Shown in pieces: positions 48,405-59,792 of a stretch of 64,000 nucleotides of DNA (positions are counted from its first letter, which is position 1; each line of letters starts with the position of its first letter). The notes beneath the pieces are model-generated. The model had not been told where the DNA came from. It ran no database searches and was given only the letters and a program-made list of their open reading frames with translations. Source of the stretch: Odontesthes bonariensis (Eukaryota > Chordata > Actinopteri > Atheriniformes > Atherinopsidae). The translations under genes were made by a program, and so were the position numbers. Where the stretch lies: the NCBI RefSeq assembly GCF_027942865.1, contig NC_134510.1, positions 10,878,743 through 10,942,742 on the forward strand, in the 5' to 3' direction.

Positions 48405-48896
48405 TTGCAGAGTTCTCCTAGAGGACCATTTTCTCTGGCAAGGCAACTCAAGTTTACTCCTTGCTTAGCAATACCATGTCGTATTGCTATTCTGCCACTG
48501 CATCATCTAGTTTAAAAATTATTGTGGCCGCTTTACCTCCGAAGAGTTCTTGCTTCCAAATGCTATGCCTACTATTTGTTTGCCTCAGGAGCCCTGTTAA
48601 ACAACAGCCAAGACACTTGTTGCATGAGAATCTTCTGACCACAGCTCAACAAGCTGTGTTGTCACAACCTTCTACAGTGCTTTGGGAAGGACAGAATCAT
48701 TAGCAAAAGGAACATTGTTGATTATAAGGTCTTTGTTTGCACTTAACACCGTAGTAAACGGGAAAGGGCTTTTGACCAAGCAACCTGGCCTCATGTTAGG
48801 CTATTTGAAGGGGGCTATTGACATTTAGGCCGAAGATGGGTGAGAGTATCAAAGCAATCATCACTTGGTAGCAGGCAGCTGATAAAAGACCAAGCT

Positions 48897-48968
48897 CTCC
48901 CCGTCGGGGAATCGAACCCCGATCTTCCGCGTGACAGGCGGAGATACTATCCATTATACTAACGAGGA
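48897..48968 (-). tRNA. tRNA-Asp (GTC)
   Basis: All stems pair, with a single D-arm change (GGATAG for GGACAG). CTTTT lies just downstream on the minus strand as terminator. Confidence 0.88.
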
Positions 48969-49218
48969 ACTTCTGTGTGACTGACACAGTCGTCAGATGA
49001 GAAGACAACTATCGCCAAGTAGTGAAATAAGATTTTCGTGTCCCGTTTCAAGGTGCAGGAAAATTGCTATCACAGTCCCATCACTCAGAAGGAGAGTCTT
49101 CCATGAAGCTGCATGCCTCGTCAATATTCCCCTTCAACACGAACACAACGCAGACCCACATATTCGCTGGAATGATGCCTGGGCCCGCCGACAGTGTCGT
49201 CAAATATTCCTTTTAGTA

Positions 49219-49301
49219 GTCAGGATGGCCGAGCGGTCTAAGGCGCTGCGTTAAGGTCGCAGCCTCCCCTAGAGGCGTAGCTTCAAATCCCACTTCCAAC
49301 A
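49219..49301 (+). pseudogene. tRNA-Leu (AAG), degenerate
   Basis: The B box reads AGCTTCAAATCC instead of GGTTCAAATCC, the acceptor 3' end is TTCCAAC, and the variable arm is changed. Pol III recognition is probably impaired. Confidence 0.7.
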
Positions 49302-49794
49302 TTGCAGATATCTCCTAGAGGACCATTTTCTCTGGCAAGGCAACTCAAGTTTACTCCTTGCTTAGCAATACCATGTCGTATTGCTATTCTGCCACTGCTT
49401 CATCTAGTTTAAAGATTATTGTGGCTGCTTTACCTCCGAAGAGTTCTTGCTTCCAAATGCTATGCCTACTATTTGTTTGCCTCAGGAGCCCTGTTAAACA
49501 ACAGCCAAGACACTTGTTGCATGAGAATCATCTGACCACAGCTCAACAAGCTGTGTTGTCACAACCTTCTACAGTGCTTTGGGCAGGACAGAATCATTAG
49601 CAAAAGGAATATTGTTGATTTTAAGGTCTTGGTTTGCACTCAACACCATAGTAAACGGGAAAGGGCTTTTGACCGAAGAAACCTGGCATGATGTTAGGCT
49701 ATTTGAAGGCGGCTATTGACATTTAGGCCGAAGATGGGTGAGAGTATCAAAACAATCATCACTTGGTGGCAGGCAGCTGATAAAAGACCAAGCT

Positions 49795-49866
49795 CTCCCC
49801 GTCTGGGAATCGAACCCCGATCTTCCGCGTGACAGGCGGAGATACTGTCCATTATACTAACAAGGA
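49795..49866 (-). tRNA. tRNA-Asp (GTC), with T-stem mismatch
   Basis: T-stem 3' strand CCCAG, acceptor TCCTTGT with an extra G-T wobble. Anticodon loop normal. Confidence 0.75.
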
Positions 49867-50116
49867 ATTTCTGTGTGATTGACACAGTCGTCAGATGAAA
49901 AGACAACTATCGCCAAGGAGTGAAATAAGATTTTGGTGTCCCGTTTCAAGGTGCAGGAAAATTGCTATCACAGTCCCATCACTCAGAAGGAGAGTCTTTC
50001 ATGAAGCTTCATGCCTTGTCAATATTCCCCTTCAACACGAACACAACGCAGACCCACATATTCGCTGGAATGATGCCTGGGCCCGCTGACAGTATCGTCA
50101 AATATTCCTTTTAGTA

Positions 50117-50152
50117 GTCAGGATGGCCGAGCGGTCTAAGGCGCTGCGTTAA
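50117..50152 (+). pseudogene. tRNA-Leu, truncated at the array break
   Basis: The first 36 bases of a tRNA-Leu end in the anticodon loop (GCGTTAA), where unrelated sequence begins. It looks like an AAG copy. Confidence 0.85.
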
Positions 50153-50382
50153 AGGCCTACAGAAAGCTGACACTACACTCAATACATAATCATAATACAT
50201 ACACAGAGGAACAATAATGATCCTTGGACCCTACACCAAAACATTTCATAAACCCAGAAATTTGCCGCTTGGAAATCCTTCCTGGAATTCCAGATTGGGG
50301 GCGGGGCTTCTGTGTGACGTCACAGGTATCATGGGTTTTCTTGGCTGCCGCCATTGTAGTATGCTTGTTGAGTTGTGAAGGC
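50153..50382. other. Sequence between array break and hAT, no gene
   Basis: Unassigned. It contains GGGGCGGGGC and TGACGTCAC (about 50298-50322), which resemble an Sp1 site and a CRE, close to the hAT terminus. It is likely part of another repeat. Confidence 0.4.
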
Positions 50383-51377
50383 TAGTGGTGCAACGGATCA
50401 TCATTGATCCGTGATCCGTTCGGATCAATTGTTTCAGTTCGGCACACATATGATCCTCGGATTGATTTGTGAAAAAAAATTTGTGGGCTTGTTCAGTCCT
50501 CACACAGCCGTTACCATTCCGCTAGTTCAAGGGACAGAGCTACTTTCCATGCTCTGGGTAAAAGTCTGCAACAGTTCCCTCCTCAATAAGCAAACAGTCC
50601 TATGGCTCGTTTGTGATTTATTGTCCTCAGCGTACAACATGTAGAACAGTGGGCATGGAAAATAAAAGTAGGCTAGACTTCGGTGACTACTGTAACGATA
50701 ACTGCTGCCTCTAGTGCTACGTCCTTTTTCCATATACTCGCGCTGCCACACAAACCTGTCGCCTAGGTTACCACACAGACATAACACGTAGCTGACATAG
50801 CGATAGCTAACATAAAGAAAACCCCTAACCTGCAACACAGCGTGGTCATGGCGAGCGGAGGAACAGAGGAGCTTGAACGCCCCACGTCATTTAAATCCCC
50901 TGTTTGGGAGCATTTTGGCTTCCCTGTCAAATTTAATGAAGAAGGAAAGAGGTTGGTGGATAAAACCGTGACGGTGTGTAGGCACTGTGGTACAAGAAAG
51001 CCACACAACAGTGGAAACACATCGAGCATGGCCACGTATTCGCAGCGATATCACCCCGGTGTTTCACTGACAGGAGTGAAACCGAAAGCGACTCAACAAC
51101 TGGTCATCACCGCGTTAAGAAGCCCCCTTCCTTCACAATCCGACCGGGCTAAAGCGATCACAAACGCTGGAGACTGGTAAGTCTGACAAGAAGCTATTAA
51201 AATTGTGACCCAGCATTCCGGTCTGCACTCACTGACTCCGGCACTGTGTAAAAAGTGTGTTGACAGGCTGTCAGTGTCAGTTAGCTTCAGTTGTCAGTGC
51301 AGTGCTTATCCCTCTCGACAAAATTATTTATGCCTCATCAACATCGTCCAGACTCGTGGCCTAGACCAAACACAGTG
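50383..51377 (+). mobile_element. hAT-type transposon, 5' part
   Basis: The left end reads CTAGTGGTGCAACGGATCA with further GATCCG repeats (50395-50430), the terminus seen in ZBED-related hAT elements. A BED-finger exon follows. The right end is not found, because Harbinger sequence and the assembly gap follow. Confidence 0.7.
50848..51176 (+). CDS. hAT transposase, BED-finger exon (ZBED-like), partial
   Basis: From ATG 50848 in good context, 109 open codons. SPVWEHFGF and VCRHCG...H form the start of a BED zinc finger: a C-x2-C pair (CRHC) then the YSQRYHPGV region with its His. The reading frame is intact up to TG|GTAAGT (donor GT at 51177-51178), a canonical 5' splice site. This fits ZBED-type hAT transposases, whose BED domain sits near the N terminus. 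Dimerisation and catalytic parts are absent downstream, so the gene is incomplete here. Whether the rest lies in the gap is unknown. Confidence 0.65.
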
Positions 51378-51589
51378 GCCCTCATTTATCAAGCCGTCGT
51401 AGAAAGCATCGTAGATATGAGCGGAGAACTCGTCGTACGCAGAGGCTCAAGTGAGATTTACAGAACATGCGTACCACACCAATCCCATCGTAAGACCGAG
51501 CGGCTGTTGATAAATCCGGTGGCTGAAATCCATCGTAATGATCCTAACCACGCCTTCTACAAAAGGGGGTTGAGAGGCCGCACCTAAAG

Positions 51590-52012
51590 AATTTGCGACA
51601 TGGAAAGACGAAAGGCGGCAAAGAAACGCTGTCAACAGCGTTGGTGATGTAAATCGCAGACCGGACGAGTTATGTATTTTCCCCTACTGTGATGGTCAAT
51701 AAAATGTGATAAACTCCAGATTAAATTAAATCTAAAATTGAGCGATGTTTTACTTTTTCTCCAGTAAGATCAGGAAGAAGTGGTCCGATATGAAATTGGC
51801 CAAAAAAGAAGGTCGCAGCTCTCCGACGCAGCATGTCACAAATGGGGGGGGGGGGGGGATCCAGGTTTGGATTTGAGTGTCTTGGAGGAGAGGGTGGCTG
51901 GCGTGATCGGAGCTACGTCCTCAACAGGCGTGCCAGGGAAACTTGACACTGATGCGCCCATGCTAGAGCTCGAGAATGGTAAGAATGACTGCACACCCAA
52001 GACGTTTAAATA
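51590..52012 (+). pseudogene. Harbinger Myb/SANT-like protein remnant
   Basis: Pieces match the Myb/SANT-like companion protein: KIRKKWSDMKLAKKE at 51768-51812 and, after a 15-G run at 51844-51858, GLDLSVLEERVAGVIG, typical of the region after the Myb domain. The start of the protein is not readable and the G-run marks a likely length-variable site. Confidence 0.6.
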
Positions 52013-52379
52013 AAACAGTTGCTTTAATTTTCAACACAAATGAGGTTCCTAATCAAACTAATATTTTTCATTCACAGATGAATCCGAAGTGGCATCCGGG
52101 CAACCTGACCCGCGCAACGAATACGCGGCCCGTCAACATCCGAAGCCTCTGCCTCTGCCTCTGCCCCCCGGTCTGCAGCGTCACACCGGCCAGCCGTGTT
52201 AACCACAGAGGTCCTAGAAAGACAAACAGAGATCGTGAAGTGGATGATGGCTTTAACACCTACCATGCAATCTATCGACAGTACATTGAAAGACATAAAT
52301 GAAACACTGAAGTCACAGAATAAATGCTGAAAGAAATCCTTGTTCTCCTTTTTTTTTTCCTTGAATAACAGAATGCTTA

Positions 52380-52709
52380 CCGAAAGTCAGAATCGCTGAA
52401 TAAGTTCCTCTCTCCTCCTGAGCGCTCTTGGCTGTGCTGGCTGGTGGTAGGGATCTCTGGGTGCGGGGTCCTCTGGATGTACATCTGGAAATGGCACTCC
52501 ATTTTTTTGGGCAATGTTATGGAGATCCCCGCATGCAATAATAATATTGCATACCTTTTCGGGCGGATAGGGTTCCCCCCGCAGCCGAGAGACAGATCCA
52601 GCTTTAGGAGCCCTATACACCTCTCCACAGTGGCACGCGTGCGCGAATGCGCAGTGTTAAAGCGCCTCTCCTGTTCGGTGTGAGGGTGCGCGGTTGAATA
52701 ATGAGCCAT
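52380..52709 (-). pseudogene. HARBI1-like transposase, C-terminal part
   Basis: The minus strand reads AHYSTAHPHTEQERRFNTAHSRTRATVERCIGLLK, where RRFN.AHSRTR.TVER..G.LK is the HARBI1 motif bearing the last catalytic Glu. The later part (NIIIACGDLHNIA) is in another frame, so there is a frame break near 52530-52600. The N-terminal part would lie in the gap. Confidence 0.7.
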
Positions 52710-52909
52710 NNNNNNNNNNNNNNNNNNNNNNNNNNNNNNNNNNNNNNNNNNNNNNNNNNNNNNNNNNNNNNNNNNNNNNNNNNNNNNNNNNNNNNNNNNN
52801 NNNNNNNNNNNNNNNNNNNNNNNNNNNNNNNNNNNNNNNNNNNNNNNNNNNNNNNNNNNNNNNNNNNNNNNNNNNNNNNNNNNNNNNNNNNNNNNNNNNN
52901 NNNNNNNNN
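52710..52909. other. Assembly gap (200 N)
   Basis: Exactly 200 N. A round number often denotes unknown size, so the true distance between the transposon and the right array block is uncertain. Confidence 0.99.
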
Positions 52910-53101
52910 AAAGGCACATTGTTGATTATAAGGTCTTGGTTTGCACTTAACACCATAGTAAACGGGAAAGGGCTTTTGACCAAAGCAACCTGGCCTCATG
53001 TTAGGCTATTTGAAGGGGGCTATTGACATTTAGGCCGAAGATGGGTGAGAGTATCAAAACAATCATCACTTGGTGGCAGGCAGCTGATAAAAGACCAAGC
53101 T

Positions 53102-53173
53102 CTCCCCGTCGGGGAATCGAACCCCGATCTTCCGCGTGACAGGCGGAGATACTGTCCATTATACTAACGAGGA
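53102..53173 (-). tRNA. tRNA-Asp (GTC)
   Basis: 72 nt with fully paired acceptor (TCCTCGT/ACGGGGA), anticodon loop CTGTCAC and T arm CGGGG-TTCGATT-CCCCG. CTTTT follows about 7 bases after the 3' end on the minus strand. Confidence 0.95.
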
Positions 53174-53423
53174 ATTTCTGTGTGCCTGACACAGTCGTCA
53201 GACGAAAAGACAACTATCGCCAAGGAGTGAAATAAGATTTTGGTGTCCCGTTTCAAGGTGCAGGAAAATTGCTATCACAGTCCCATTACTCAGAAGGAGA
53301 GTCTTCCATGAAGCTGCATGCCTCGTCAATATTCCCCTTCAACACGAACACAACGCAGACCCACATATTCGCTGGAATGATGCCTGGGCCCGCCGACAGT
53401 GTCATCCAATATTCCTTTTAGTA

Positions 53424-53506
53424 GTCAGGATGGCCGAGCGGTCTAAGGCAATGCGTTCAGGTCGCAGTCTCCCCTGGAGGCGTGGGTTCAAATCCCACTT
53501 CTGACA
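53424..53506 (+). tRNA. tRNA-Leu (CAG), AA variant
   Basis: Bases 26-27 read AA instead of GC (GGCAATGCG), which replaces the first anticodon-stem pair by an A-G mismatch. The rest is consensus. Confidence 0.85.
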
Positions 53507-53999
53507 TTGCAGACTTCTCCTAGAGAAACATTTTCACTGGCAAGGCAACCCAAGTTTACTCCTTGCTTAGCAATACCATGTCGTATTGCTATTCTGCCAC
53601 TGCATCATCTTGTTTAAAGATTATTGTGGCCGCTTTACCTCCGAAGAGTTCTTGCTTCCAAATGCTATGCCTACTATTTGTTTGCCTCAGGAGCCCTGTT
53701 AAACAACAGCCAAGACACTTGTTGCATGAGAATCTTCTGACCACTGCTCAACAAGCTGTGTTGTCACAACCTTCTACAGTGCTTTGGGCAGGACAGAATC
53801 ATTAGCAAAAGGCACATTGTTGATTATAAGGTCTTGGTTTGCACTTAACACCATAGTAAACGGGAAAGGGCTTTTGACCGAAGAAACCTGGCATCATGTT
53901 AGGCTATTTGAAGGGGGCTATTGACATTTAGGCCGAAGATGGGTGAGAGTATCAAAGCAATCATCACTTGGTGGCAGGCAGCTGATAAAAGACCAAGCT

Positions 54000-54071
54000 C
54001 TCCCCGTCGGGGAATCGAACCCCAATCTTCCGCGTGACAGGCGGAGATACTGTCCATTATACTAACGAGGA
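54000..54071 (-). tRNA. tRNA-Asp (GTC), T-stem G-T variant
   Basis: First T-stem base is T (TGGGG), giving a wobble pair with G. Otherwise consensus. Confidence 0.9.
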
Positions 54072-54321
54072 CTTTCTGTGTGACTGACACAGTCGTCAGA
54101 CGAAAAGACAACTATCGCCAAGGAGTGAAATAAGATTTTGGTTTCCCCTTTCAAGGTGCAGGAAAATTGCTATCACAGTCCCATCACTCAGAAGGAGAGT
54201 CTTCCATGAAGCTGCATGCCTCGTCAATATTCCCCTTCAACACGAACACAACGCAGACCCACATATTCGCTGGAATGATGCCTGGGCCCGCCGACAGTGT
54301 CGTCAAATATTCCTTTTAGTA

Positions 54322-54404
54322 GTCAGGATGGCCGAGCGGTCTAAGGCGCTGCGTTAAGGTCGCAGTCTCCCCTGGAGGCGTGGGTTCAAATCCCACTTCT
54401 GACA
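54322..54404 (+). tRNA. tRNA-Leu (AAG)
   Basis: Consensus copy with A34. All stems pair. Confidence 0.93.
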
Positions 54405-54897
54405 TTGCAGACTTCTCCTAGAGAAACATTTTCACTGGCAAGGCAACCCAAGTTTACTCCTTGCTTAGCAATACCATGTCGTATTGCTATTCTGCCACTG
54501 CATCATCTTGTTTAAAGATTATTGTGGCCGCTTTACCTCCGAAGAGTTCTTGCTTCCAAATGCTATGCCTACTTTTTGTTTGCCTCAGGAGCCCTGTTAA
54601 ACAACAGCCAAGACACTTGTTGCATGAGAATCTTCTGACCACTGCTCAACAAGCTGTGTTGTCACAACCTTCTACAGTGCTTTGGGCAGGACAGAATCAT
54701 TAGCAAAAGGCACATTGTTGATTATAAGGTCTTGGTTTGCACTTAACACCATAGTAAACGGGAAAGGGCTTTTGACCAAAGCAACCTGGCCTCATGTTAG
54801 GCTATTTGAAGGGGGCTATTGACATTTAGGCCGAAGATGGGTGAGAGTATCAAAACAATCATCACTTGGTGGCAGGCAGCTGATAAAAGACCAAGCT

Positions 54898-54969
54898 CTC
54901 CCCGTCGGGGAATCGAACCCCGATCTTCCGCGTGACAGGCGGAGATACTGTCCATTATACTAACGAGGA
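54898..54969 (-). tRNA. tRNA-Asp (GTC)
   Basis: Identical to the copy at 53102. Confidence 0.95.
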
Positions 54970-55219
54970 ATTTCTGTGTACCTGACACAGTCGTCAGACG
55001 AAAAGACAACTATCGCCAAGGAGTGAAATAAGATTTTGGTGTCCCGTTTCAAGGTGCAGGAAAATTGCTATCACAGTCCCATTACTCAGAAGGAGAGTCT
55101 TCCATGAAGCTGCATGCCTCGTCAATATTCCCCTTCAACACGAACACAACGCAGACCCACATATTCGCTGGAATGATGCCTGGGCCCGCCGACAGTGTCG
55201 TCAAATATTCCTTTTCGTA

Positions 55220-55302
55220 GTCAGGATGGCCGAGCGGTCTAAGGCGCTGCGTTCAGGTCGCAGTCTCCCCTGGAGGCGTGGGTTCAAATCCCACTTCTGA
55301 CA
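55220..55302 (+). tRNA. tRNA-Leu (CAG)
   Basis: Consensus copy with C34. The 5' flank reads TTTTCGTA, a marker shared with 57914 and 59710. Confidence 0.95.
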
Positions 55303-55795
55303 TTGCAGACTTCTCCTAGAGAAACATTTTCACTGGCAAGGCAACCCAAGTTTACTCCTTGCTTAGCAATACCATGTCGTATTGCTATTCTGCCACTGCA
55401 TCATCTTGTTTAAAGATTATTGTGGCCGCTTTACCTCCAAAGAGTTCTTGCTTCCAAATGCTATGCCTACTATTTGTTTGCCTCAGGAGCCCTGTTAAAC
55501 AACAGCCAAGACACTTGTTGCATGAGAATCTTCTGACCACTACTCAACAAGCTGTGTTGTCACAACCTTCTACAGTGCTTTGGGCAGGACAGAATCATTA
55601 GCAAAAGGCACATTGTTGATTATAAGGTCTTGGTTTGCACTTAACACCATAGTAAACGGGAAAGGGCTTTTGACCGAAGAAACCTGGCATCATGTTAGGC
55701 TATTTGAAGGGGGCTATTGACATTTAGGCCGAAGATGGGTGAGAGTATCAAAGCAATCATCACTTGGTGGCAGGCAGCTGATAAAAGACCAAGCT

Positions 55796-55867
55796 CTCCC
55801 CGTCGGGGAATCGAACCCCAATCTTCCGCGTGACAGGCGGAGATACTGTCCATTATACTAACGAGGA
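55796..55867 (-). tRNA. tRNA-Asp (GTC), T-stem G-T variant
   Basis: Same variant as 54000. Confidence 0.9.
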
Positions 55868-56117
55868 ATTTCTGTGTGACTGACACAGTCGTCAGACGAA
55901 AAGACAACTATCGCCAAGGAGTGAAATAAGATTTTGGTTTCCCCTTTCAAGGTGCAGGAAAATTGCTATCACAGTCCCATCACTCAGAAGGAGAGTCTTC
56001 CATGAAGCTGCATGCCTCGTCAATATTCCCCTTCAACACGAACACAACGCAGACCCACATATTCGCTGGAATGATGCCTGGGCCCGCCGACAGTGTCGTC
56101 AAATATTCCTTTTAGTA

Positions 56118-56200
56118 GTCAGGATGGCCGAGCGGTCTAAGGCGCTGCGTTAAGGTCGCAGTCTCCCCTGGAGGCGTGGGTTCAAATCCCACTTCTGACA
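56118..56200 (+). tRNA. tRNA-Leu (AAG)
   Basis: Consensus with A34. Confidence 0.93.
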
Positions 56201-56693
56201 TTGCAGACTTCTCCTAGAGAACCATTTTCACTGGCAAGGCAACCCAAGTTTACTCCTTGCTTAGCAATACCATGTCGTATTGCTATTCTGCCACTGCATC
56301 ATCTTGTTTAAAGATTATTGTGGCCGCTTTACCTCCGAAGAGTTCTTGCTTCCAAATGCTATGCCTACTTTTTGTTTGCCTCAGGAGCCCTGTTAAACAA
56401 CAGCCAAGACACTTGTTGCATGAGAATCTTCTGACCACTGCTCAACAAGCTGTGTTGTCACAACCTTCTACAGTGCTTTGGGCAGGACAGAATCATTAGC
56501 AAAAGGCACATTGTTGATTATAAGGTCTTGGTTTGCACTTAACACCATAGTAAACGGGAAAGGGCTTTTGACCAAAGCAACCTGGCCTCATGTTAGGCTA
56601 TTTGAAGGGGGCTATTGACATTTAGGCCGAAGATGGGTGAGAGTATCAAAACAATCATCACTTGGTGGCAGGCAGCTGATAAAAGACCAAGCT

Positions 56694-56765
56694 CTCCCCG
56701 TCGGGGAATCGAACCCCGATCTTCCGCGTGACAGGCGGAGATACTGTCCATTATACTAACGAGGA
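56694..56765 (-). tRNA. tRNA-Asp (GTC)
   Basis: Consensus. Confidence 0.95.
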
Positions 56766-57015
56766 ATTTCTGTGTGCCTGACACAGTCGTCAGACGAAAA
56801 GACAACTATCGCCAAGGAGTGAAATAAGATTTTGGTGTCCCGTTTCAAGGTGCAGGAAAATTGCTATCACAGTCCCATCACTCAGAAGGAGAGTCTTCCA
56901 TGAAGCTGCATGCCTCGTCAATATTCCCCTTCAACACGAACACAACGCAGACCCACATATTCGCTGGAATGATGCCTGGGCCCGCCGACAGTGTCGTCAA
57001 ATATTCCTTTTAGTA

Positions 57016-57098
57016 GTCAGGATGGCCGAGCGGTCTAAGGCGCTGCGTTAAGGTCGCAGTCTCCCCTGGAGGCGTGGGTTCAAATCCCACTTCTGACA
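57016..57098 (+). tRNA. tRNA-Leu (AAG)
   Basis: Consensus with A34; adjacent unit to another AAG copy, so isoacceptors do not strictly alternate. Confidence 0.93.
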
Positions 57099-57591
57099 TT
57101 GCAGACTTCTCCTAGAGAAACATTTTCACTGGCAAGGCAACCCAAGTTTACTCCTTGCTTAGCAATACCATGTCGTATTGCTATTCTGCCACTGCATCAT
57201 CTTGTTTAAAGATTATTGTGGCCGCTTTACCTCCGAAGAGTTCTTGCTTCCAAATGCTATGCCTACTTTTTGTTTGCCTCAGGAGCCCTGTTAAACAACA
57301 GCCAAGACACTTGTTGCATGAGAATCTTCTGACCACTGCTCAACAAGCTGTGTTGTCACAACCTTCTACAGTGCTTTGGGCAGGACAGAATCATTAGCAA
57401 AAGGCACATTGTTGATTATAAGGTCTTGGTTTGCACTTAACACCATAGTAAACGGGAAAGGGCTTTTGACCAAAGCAACCTGGCCTCATGTTAGGCTATT
57501 TGAAGGGGGCTATTGACATTTAGGCCGAAGATGGGTGAGAGTATCAAAACAATCATCACTTGGTGGCAGGCAGCTGATAAAAGACCAAGCT

Positions 57592-57663
57592 CTCCCCGTC
57601 GGGGAATCGAACCCCGATCTTCCGCGTGACAGGCGGAGATACTGTCCATTATACTAACGAGGA
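57592..57663 (-). tRNA. tRNA-Asp (GTC)
   Basis: Consensus. Confidence 0.95.
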
Positions 57664-57913
57664 ATTTCTGTGTACCTGACACAGTCGTCAGACGAAAAGA
57701 CAACTATCGCCAAGGAGTGAAATAAGATTTTGGTGTCCCGTTTCAAGGTGCAGGAAAATTGCTATCACAGTCCCATTACTCAGAAGGAGAGTCTTCCATG
57801 AAGCTGCATGCCTCGTCAATATTCCCCTTCAACACGAACACAACGCAGACCCACATATTCGCTGGAATGATGCCTGGGCCCGCCGACAGTGTCGTCAAAT
57901 ATTCCTTTTCGTA

Positions 57914-57996
57914 GTCAGGATGGCCGAGCGGTCTAAGGCGCTGCGTTCAGGTCGCAGTCTCCCCTGGAGGCGTGGGTTCAAATCCCACTTCTGACA
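57914..57996 (+). tRNA. tRNA-Leu (CAG)
   Basis: Consensus with C34 and the TTTTCGTA flank. Confidence 0.95.
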
Positions 57997-58489
57997 TTGC
58001 AGACTTCTCCTAGAGAAACATTTTCACTGGCAAGGCAACCCAAGTTTACTCCTTGCTTAGCAATACCATGTCGTATTGCTATTCTGCCACTGCATCATCT
58101 TGTTTAAAGATTATTGTGGCCGCTTTACCTCCAAAGAGTTCTTGCTTCCAAATGCTATGCCTACTATTTGTTTGCCTCAGGAGCCCTGTTAAACAACAGC
58201 CAAGACACTTGTTGCATGAGAATCTTCTGACCACTACTCAACAAGCTGTGTTGTCACAACCTTCTACAGTGCTTTGGGCAGGACAGAATCATTAGCAAAA
58301 GGCACATTGTTGATTATAAGGTCTTGGTTTGCACTTAACACCATAGTAAACGGGAAAGGGCTTTTGACCGAAGAAACCTGGCATCATGTTAGGCTATTTG
58401 AAGGGGGCTATTGACATTTAGGCCGAAGATGGGTGAGAGTATCAAAGCAATCATCACTTGGTGGCAGGCAGCTGATAAAAGACCAAGCT

Positions 58490-58561
58490 CTCCCCGTCGG
58501 GGAATCGAACCCCAATCTTCCGCGTGACAGGCGGAGATACTGTCCATTATACTAACGAGGA
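58490..58561 (-). tRNA. tRNA-Asp (GTC), T-stem G-T variant
   Basis: Same variant as 55796, three units away. Confidence 0.9.
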
Positions 58562-58811
58562 ATTTCTGTGTGACTGACACAGTCGTCAGACGAAAAGACA
58601 ACTATCGCCAAGGAGTGAAATAAGATTTTGGTTTCCCCTTTCAAGGTGCAGGAAAATTGCTATCACAGTCCCATCACTCAGAAGGAGAGTCTTCCATGAA
58701 GCTGCATGCCTCGTCAATATTCCCCTTCAACACGAACACAACGCAGACCCACATATTCGCTGGAATGATGCCTGGGCCCGCCGACAGTGTCGTCAAATAT
58801 TCCTTTTAGTA

Positions 58812-58894
58812 GTCAGGATGGCCGAGCGGTCTAAGGCGCTGCGTTAAGGTCGCAGTCTCCCCTGGAGGCGTGGGTTCAAATCCCACTTCTGACA
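58812..58894 (+). tRNA. tRNA-Leu (AAG)
   Basis: Consensus with A34. Confidence 0.93.
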
Positions 58895-59387
58895 TTGCAG
58901 ACTTCTCCTAGAGAACCATTTTCACTGGCAAGGCAACCCAAGTTTACTCCTTGCTTAGCAATACCATGTCGTATTGCTATTCTGCCACTGCATCATCTTG
59001 TTTAAAGATTATTGTGGCCGCTTTACCTCCGAAGAGTTCTTGCTTCCAAATGCTATGCCTACTTTTTGTTTGCCTCAGGAGCCCTGTTAAACAACAGCCA
59101 AGACACTTGTTGCATGAGAATCTTCTGACCACTGCTCAACAAGCTGTGTTGTCACAACCTTCTACAGTGCTTTGGGCAGGACAGAATCATTAGCAAAAGG
59201 CACATTGTTGATTATAAGGTCTTGGTTTGCACTTAACACCATAGTAAACGGGAAAGGGCTTTTGACCAAAGCAACCTGGCCTCATGTTAGGCTATTTGAA
59301 GGGGGCTATTGACATTTAGGCCGAAGATGGGTGAGAGTATCAAAACAATCATCACTTGGTGGCAGGCAGCTGATAAAAGACCAAGCT

Positions 59388-59459
59388 CTCCCCGTCGGGG
59401 AATCGAACCCCGATCTTCCGCGTGACAGGCGGAGATACTGTCCATTATACTAACGAGGA
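59388..59459 (-). tRNA. tRNA-Asp (GTC)
   Basis: Consensus. Confidence 0.95.
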
Positions 59460-59709
59460 ATTTCTGTGTGCCTGACACAGTCGTCAGACGAAAAGACAAC
59501 TATCGCCAAGGAGTGAAATAAGATTTTGGTGTCCCGTTTCAAGGTGCAGGAAAATTGCTATCACAGTCCCATCACTCAGAAGGAGAGTCTTCCATGAAGC
59601 TGCATGCCTCGTCAATATTCCCCTTCAACACGAACACAACGCAGACCCACATATTCGCTGGAATGATGCCTGGGCCCGCCGACAGTGTCATCCAATATTC
59701 CTTTTCGTA

Positions 59710-59792
59710 GTCAGGATGGCCGAGCGGTCTAAGGCGCTGCGTTCAGGTCGCAGTCTCCCCTGGAGGCGTGGGTTCAAATCCCACTTCTGACA
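59710..59792 (+). tRNA. tRNA-Leu (CAG)
   Basis: Consensus with C34 and the TTTTCGTA flank; upstream GTCATCCAAT links it to the AA-variant units. Confidence 0.95.

Larger units (their letters stand above)
46471..50152. repeat. tRNA-Leu/tRNA-Asp tandem array, left block (898-bp units)
   Basis: Four units plus the start of a fifth. Each holds tRNA-Leu (+), about 490 bases of spacer, tRNA-Asp (-), then about 250 bases to the next tRNA-Leu. Several tRNAs in this block carry stem mismatches, unlike the right block. The spacer has an 80-codon frame with a TTG start; I do not consider it a gene. Confidence 0.95.
51378..52709. mobile_element. PIF/Harbinger element fragment, right end in assembly gap
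   Basis: Starts GGCCCTCATTTATCAAGCC, a Harbinger-type terminus, within the presumed hAT intron. It contains a Myb/SANT-like remnant on plus and a HARBI1-like C-terminus on minus, convergent. The other terminus would fall in the gap at 52710-52909. Confidence 0.7.

Noticed and set aside
50298-50322. GC-box and CRE-like motifs as a host gene promoter
   Set aside because: They lie next to a hAT terminus with no host exon following; more likely part of the repeat.
53001-53213. 70-codon minus-strand frame in each tRNA unit
   Set aside because: It runs across the tRNA-Asp gene; its apparent conservation comes from the tRNA.
53563-53805. 80-codon frame in each tRNA array spacer
   Set aside because: It starts with TTG and the array is homogenised, so its persistence is not independent evidence. 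It matches no family I recognise.
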